Positions 63,326 through 64,000 of a stretch of DNA of 64,000 nucleotides are shown piece after piece; position 1 is the first letter of the stretch; every line of letters starts with the position of its first letter. Source of the DNA: CALLJL01 sp964627255. GTDB taxonomy: Bacteria > Acidobacteriota > Aminicenantia > Aminicenantales > CALLJL01. The stretch lies in the NCBI GenBank assembly GCA_964627255.1, contig CAZVIN010000004.1, forward strand, positions 1 to 64,000, written 5' to 3'. The notes beneath the pieces were generated by a model. That model was given only the letters and a program-made list of their open reading frames with translations. It was not told the origin of the DNA and searched no databases. Made by a program: the position numbers and the translations under genes.

Positions 63326-64000
63326 ATGATGGAGCGCTGGTTCGGTGACCTCCAGCAGTTAATCCAGCATAATCCGTGGTTAGCCATGGTTGCTGTTTTT
63401 CTGGGTGGAGTTATGACTGCTTCCAATCCCTGTGTCCTGGCCATGGTCCCGCTTATTATTAGTTTTGTTGCTGGCAAAAAGGGCTCGATTACGGTAAAAA
63501 AGTCATTCCTTTTTTCCCTTCAGTTCATCCTGGGTCTTTCCATCACGTTTACTGTTCTCGGCCTTATCTCGGGTTTACTGGGGAGAATGTTTGGCGATGT
63601 GGGTGTTTTCTGGCGATATGCGGTAGTGGTCGTCTGTTTCATAATGGGCGTCCATCTTTTAGGTTTTTTTAAAATAAATTTCCCCGTTCCGAAGGCTTTA
63701 AACGCCGAAAAGGTTGAAACCTTAGGAGCCTTTCTTTTAGGCCTCCTCTTTGGCGCGGTCTCCACTCCGTGCGCTGTGCCTATTTTAGCCGTGCTTCTGG
63801 CGTTCGTGGCGAGCCGAGGCAACTTAGCCTATGGCGCTTTTCTCCTTTTTATTTACGCCTTAGGTCATTCCTTTCTTATTCTGGTGGCGGGCACCTCCAT
63901 GGGCGCAGCCAAGAAATTGATCGAGTCAAGAGGCCTTCGCCAAACAAGTTTAATCCTTCAGAAAGCCGCGGGGGTAATAATTCTTCTGGTGGGTTTTTAT
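63326..64000 (+). CDS. ccdA: CcdA/DsbD-type membrane thiol-electron transporter, 3' end outside the window
   Basis: The frame opens at ATG 63326 (a second ATG follows directly) after GAAAGAAGA, and runs unbroken for 225 codons to the window end. Membrane segments contain the paired Cys-Pro motifs NPCVLAMVPLIISFVAG (first helix) and STPCAVPILAVLLAFVAS (fourth helix), each with the Cys of the CcdA redox pair. GFFKINFP and YALGHSFLILVAGTS are also family-like. It carries reducing equivalents across the membrane to extracytoplasmic thioredoxin-like proteins, probably the lipoprotein encoded 14 bases upstream. Confidence 0.85.
   Translation, partial: MMERWFGDLQQLIQHNPWLAMVAVFLGGVMTASNPCVLAMVPLIISFVAGKKGSITVKKSFLFSLQFILGLSITFTVLGLISGLLGRMFGDVGVFWRYAVVVVCFIMGVHLLGFFKINFPVPKALNAEKVETLGAFLLGLLFGAVSTPCAVPILAVLLAFVASRGNLAYGAFLLFIYALGHSFLILVAGTSMGAAKKLIESRGLRQTSLILQKAAGVIILLVGFY

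Overview
The window looks like a chromosomal segment of an anaerobic, Gram-negative, polysaccharide- and peptide-degrading bacterium, most plausibly from the Candidatus Aminicenantes / Acidobacteriota neighbourhood. This placement is an inference. It rests on a SusC-like TonB-dependent receptor with an N-terminal CarboxypepD_reg domain and no SusD, several lipoproteins with lipoboxes, a radical-SAM anaerobic sulfatase-maturating enzyme, an oxygen-sensitive Fe-S L-serine dehydratase, a two-gene SufC/SufB-like Fe-S assembly system, corrinoid-methyltransferase relics, and secreted S9, M1 and M28 peptidases. No rRNA, tRNA or CRISPR array was recognised.

Layout. 1-3.7 kb is a decayed zone: an N-terminally truncated IS256-type transposase abuts the last 41 codons of a corrinoid-methyltransferase-type (UroD/MtaA) gene. 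It is followed by an intact UroD-family gene, a broken RACo-type ferredoxin domain and a second IS256 3' remnant. 3.9-40.6 kb is a large glycan-degradation island: TonB receptor, two LamG proteins sharing an uncharacterised C-terminal domain, a lipoprotein with a discoidin-like tail, three sulfatases (one with an internal deletion), a barrel protein of unknown function, and GH106, GH31(+PA14), GH95, GH27 and GH63-like enzymes. The sulfatase-maturating enzyme is adjacent to the third sulfatase. Two secreted peptidases (S9, M1) and an aminopeptidase P relic sit in the middle. The GH95 fucosidase is bracketed by inverted 3' remnants of a Mutator/IS256-type transposase and by a duplicated sulfatase promoter and leader, so it looks like a rearranged or acquired block. 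A possible sugar-isomerase C-terminal relic lies between the maturase and GH27.

40.9-48.8 kb carries amino-acid and peptide metabolism: an M28 peptidase, a DPP-IV-type S9 peptidase, an ornithine cyclodeaminase/mu-crystallin homologue and L-serine dehydratase. 48.8-49.8 kb is non-coding with a third IS256 remnant and a GC-rich patch. 49.8-56.9 kb is core metabolism: an MscS channel, EtfA/EtfB, and a yceD-rpmF-plsX-fabG-acpP-fabF operon. That operon is read from a consensus promoter and has a perfect palindrome in its leader.

57.5-60.9 kb is a compact Fe-S/redox operon: a stand-alone HdrA-like N-terminal domain, a dicluster ferredoxin, a small CC-motif protein, SufC and a single SufB/D-like protein. 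It follows a near-consensus promoter with nested palindromes. 61.5-64 kb holds a tetranucleotide repeat, a cupin, two half-size permeases, a thioredoxin-like lipoprotein and a CcdA-type membrane protein cut by the window end.

The genes suggest a cell that removes sulfate esters and fucose, rhamnose, galactose and glucose/xylose side chains from complex glycans or glycoproteins, imports products through a TonB receptor, and also degrades peptides. The best candidates for something undescribed are the shared C-terminal domain of the two LamG proteins, the compact SufCB/HdrA-like redox operon, and the permease-thioredoxin-CcdA cluster.
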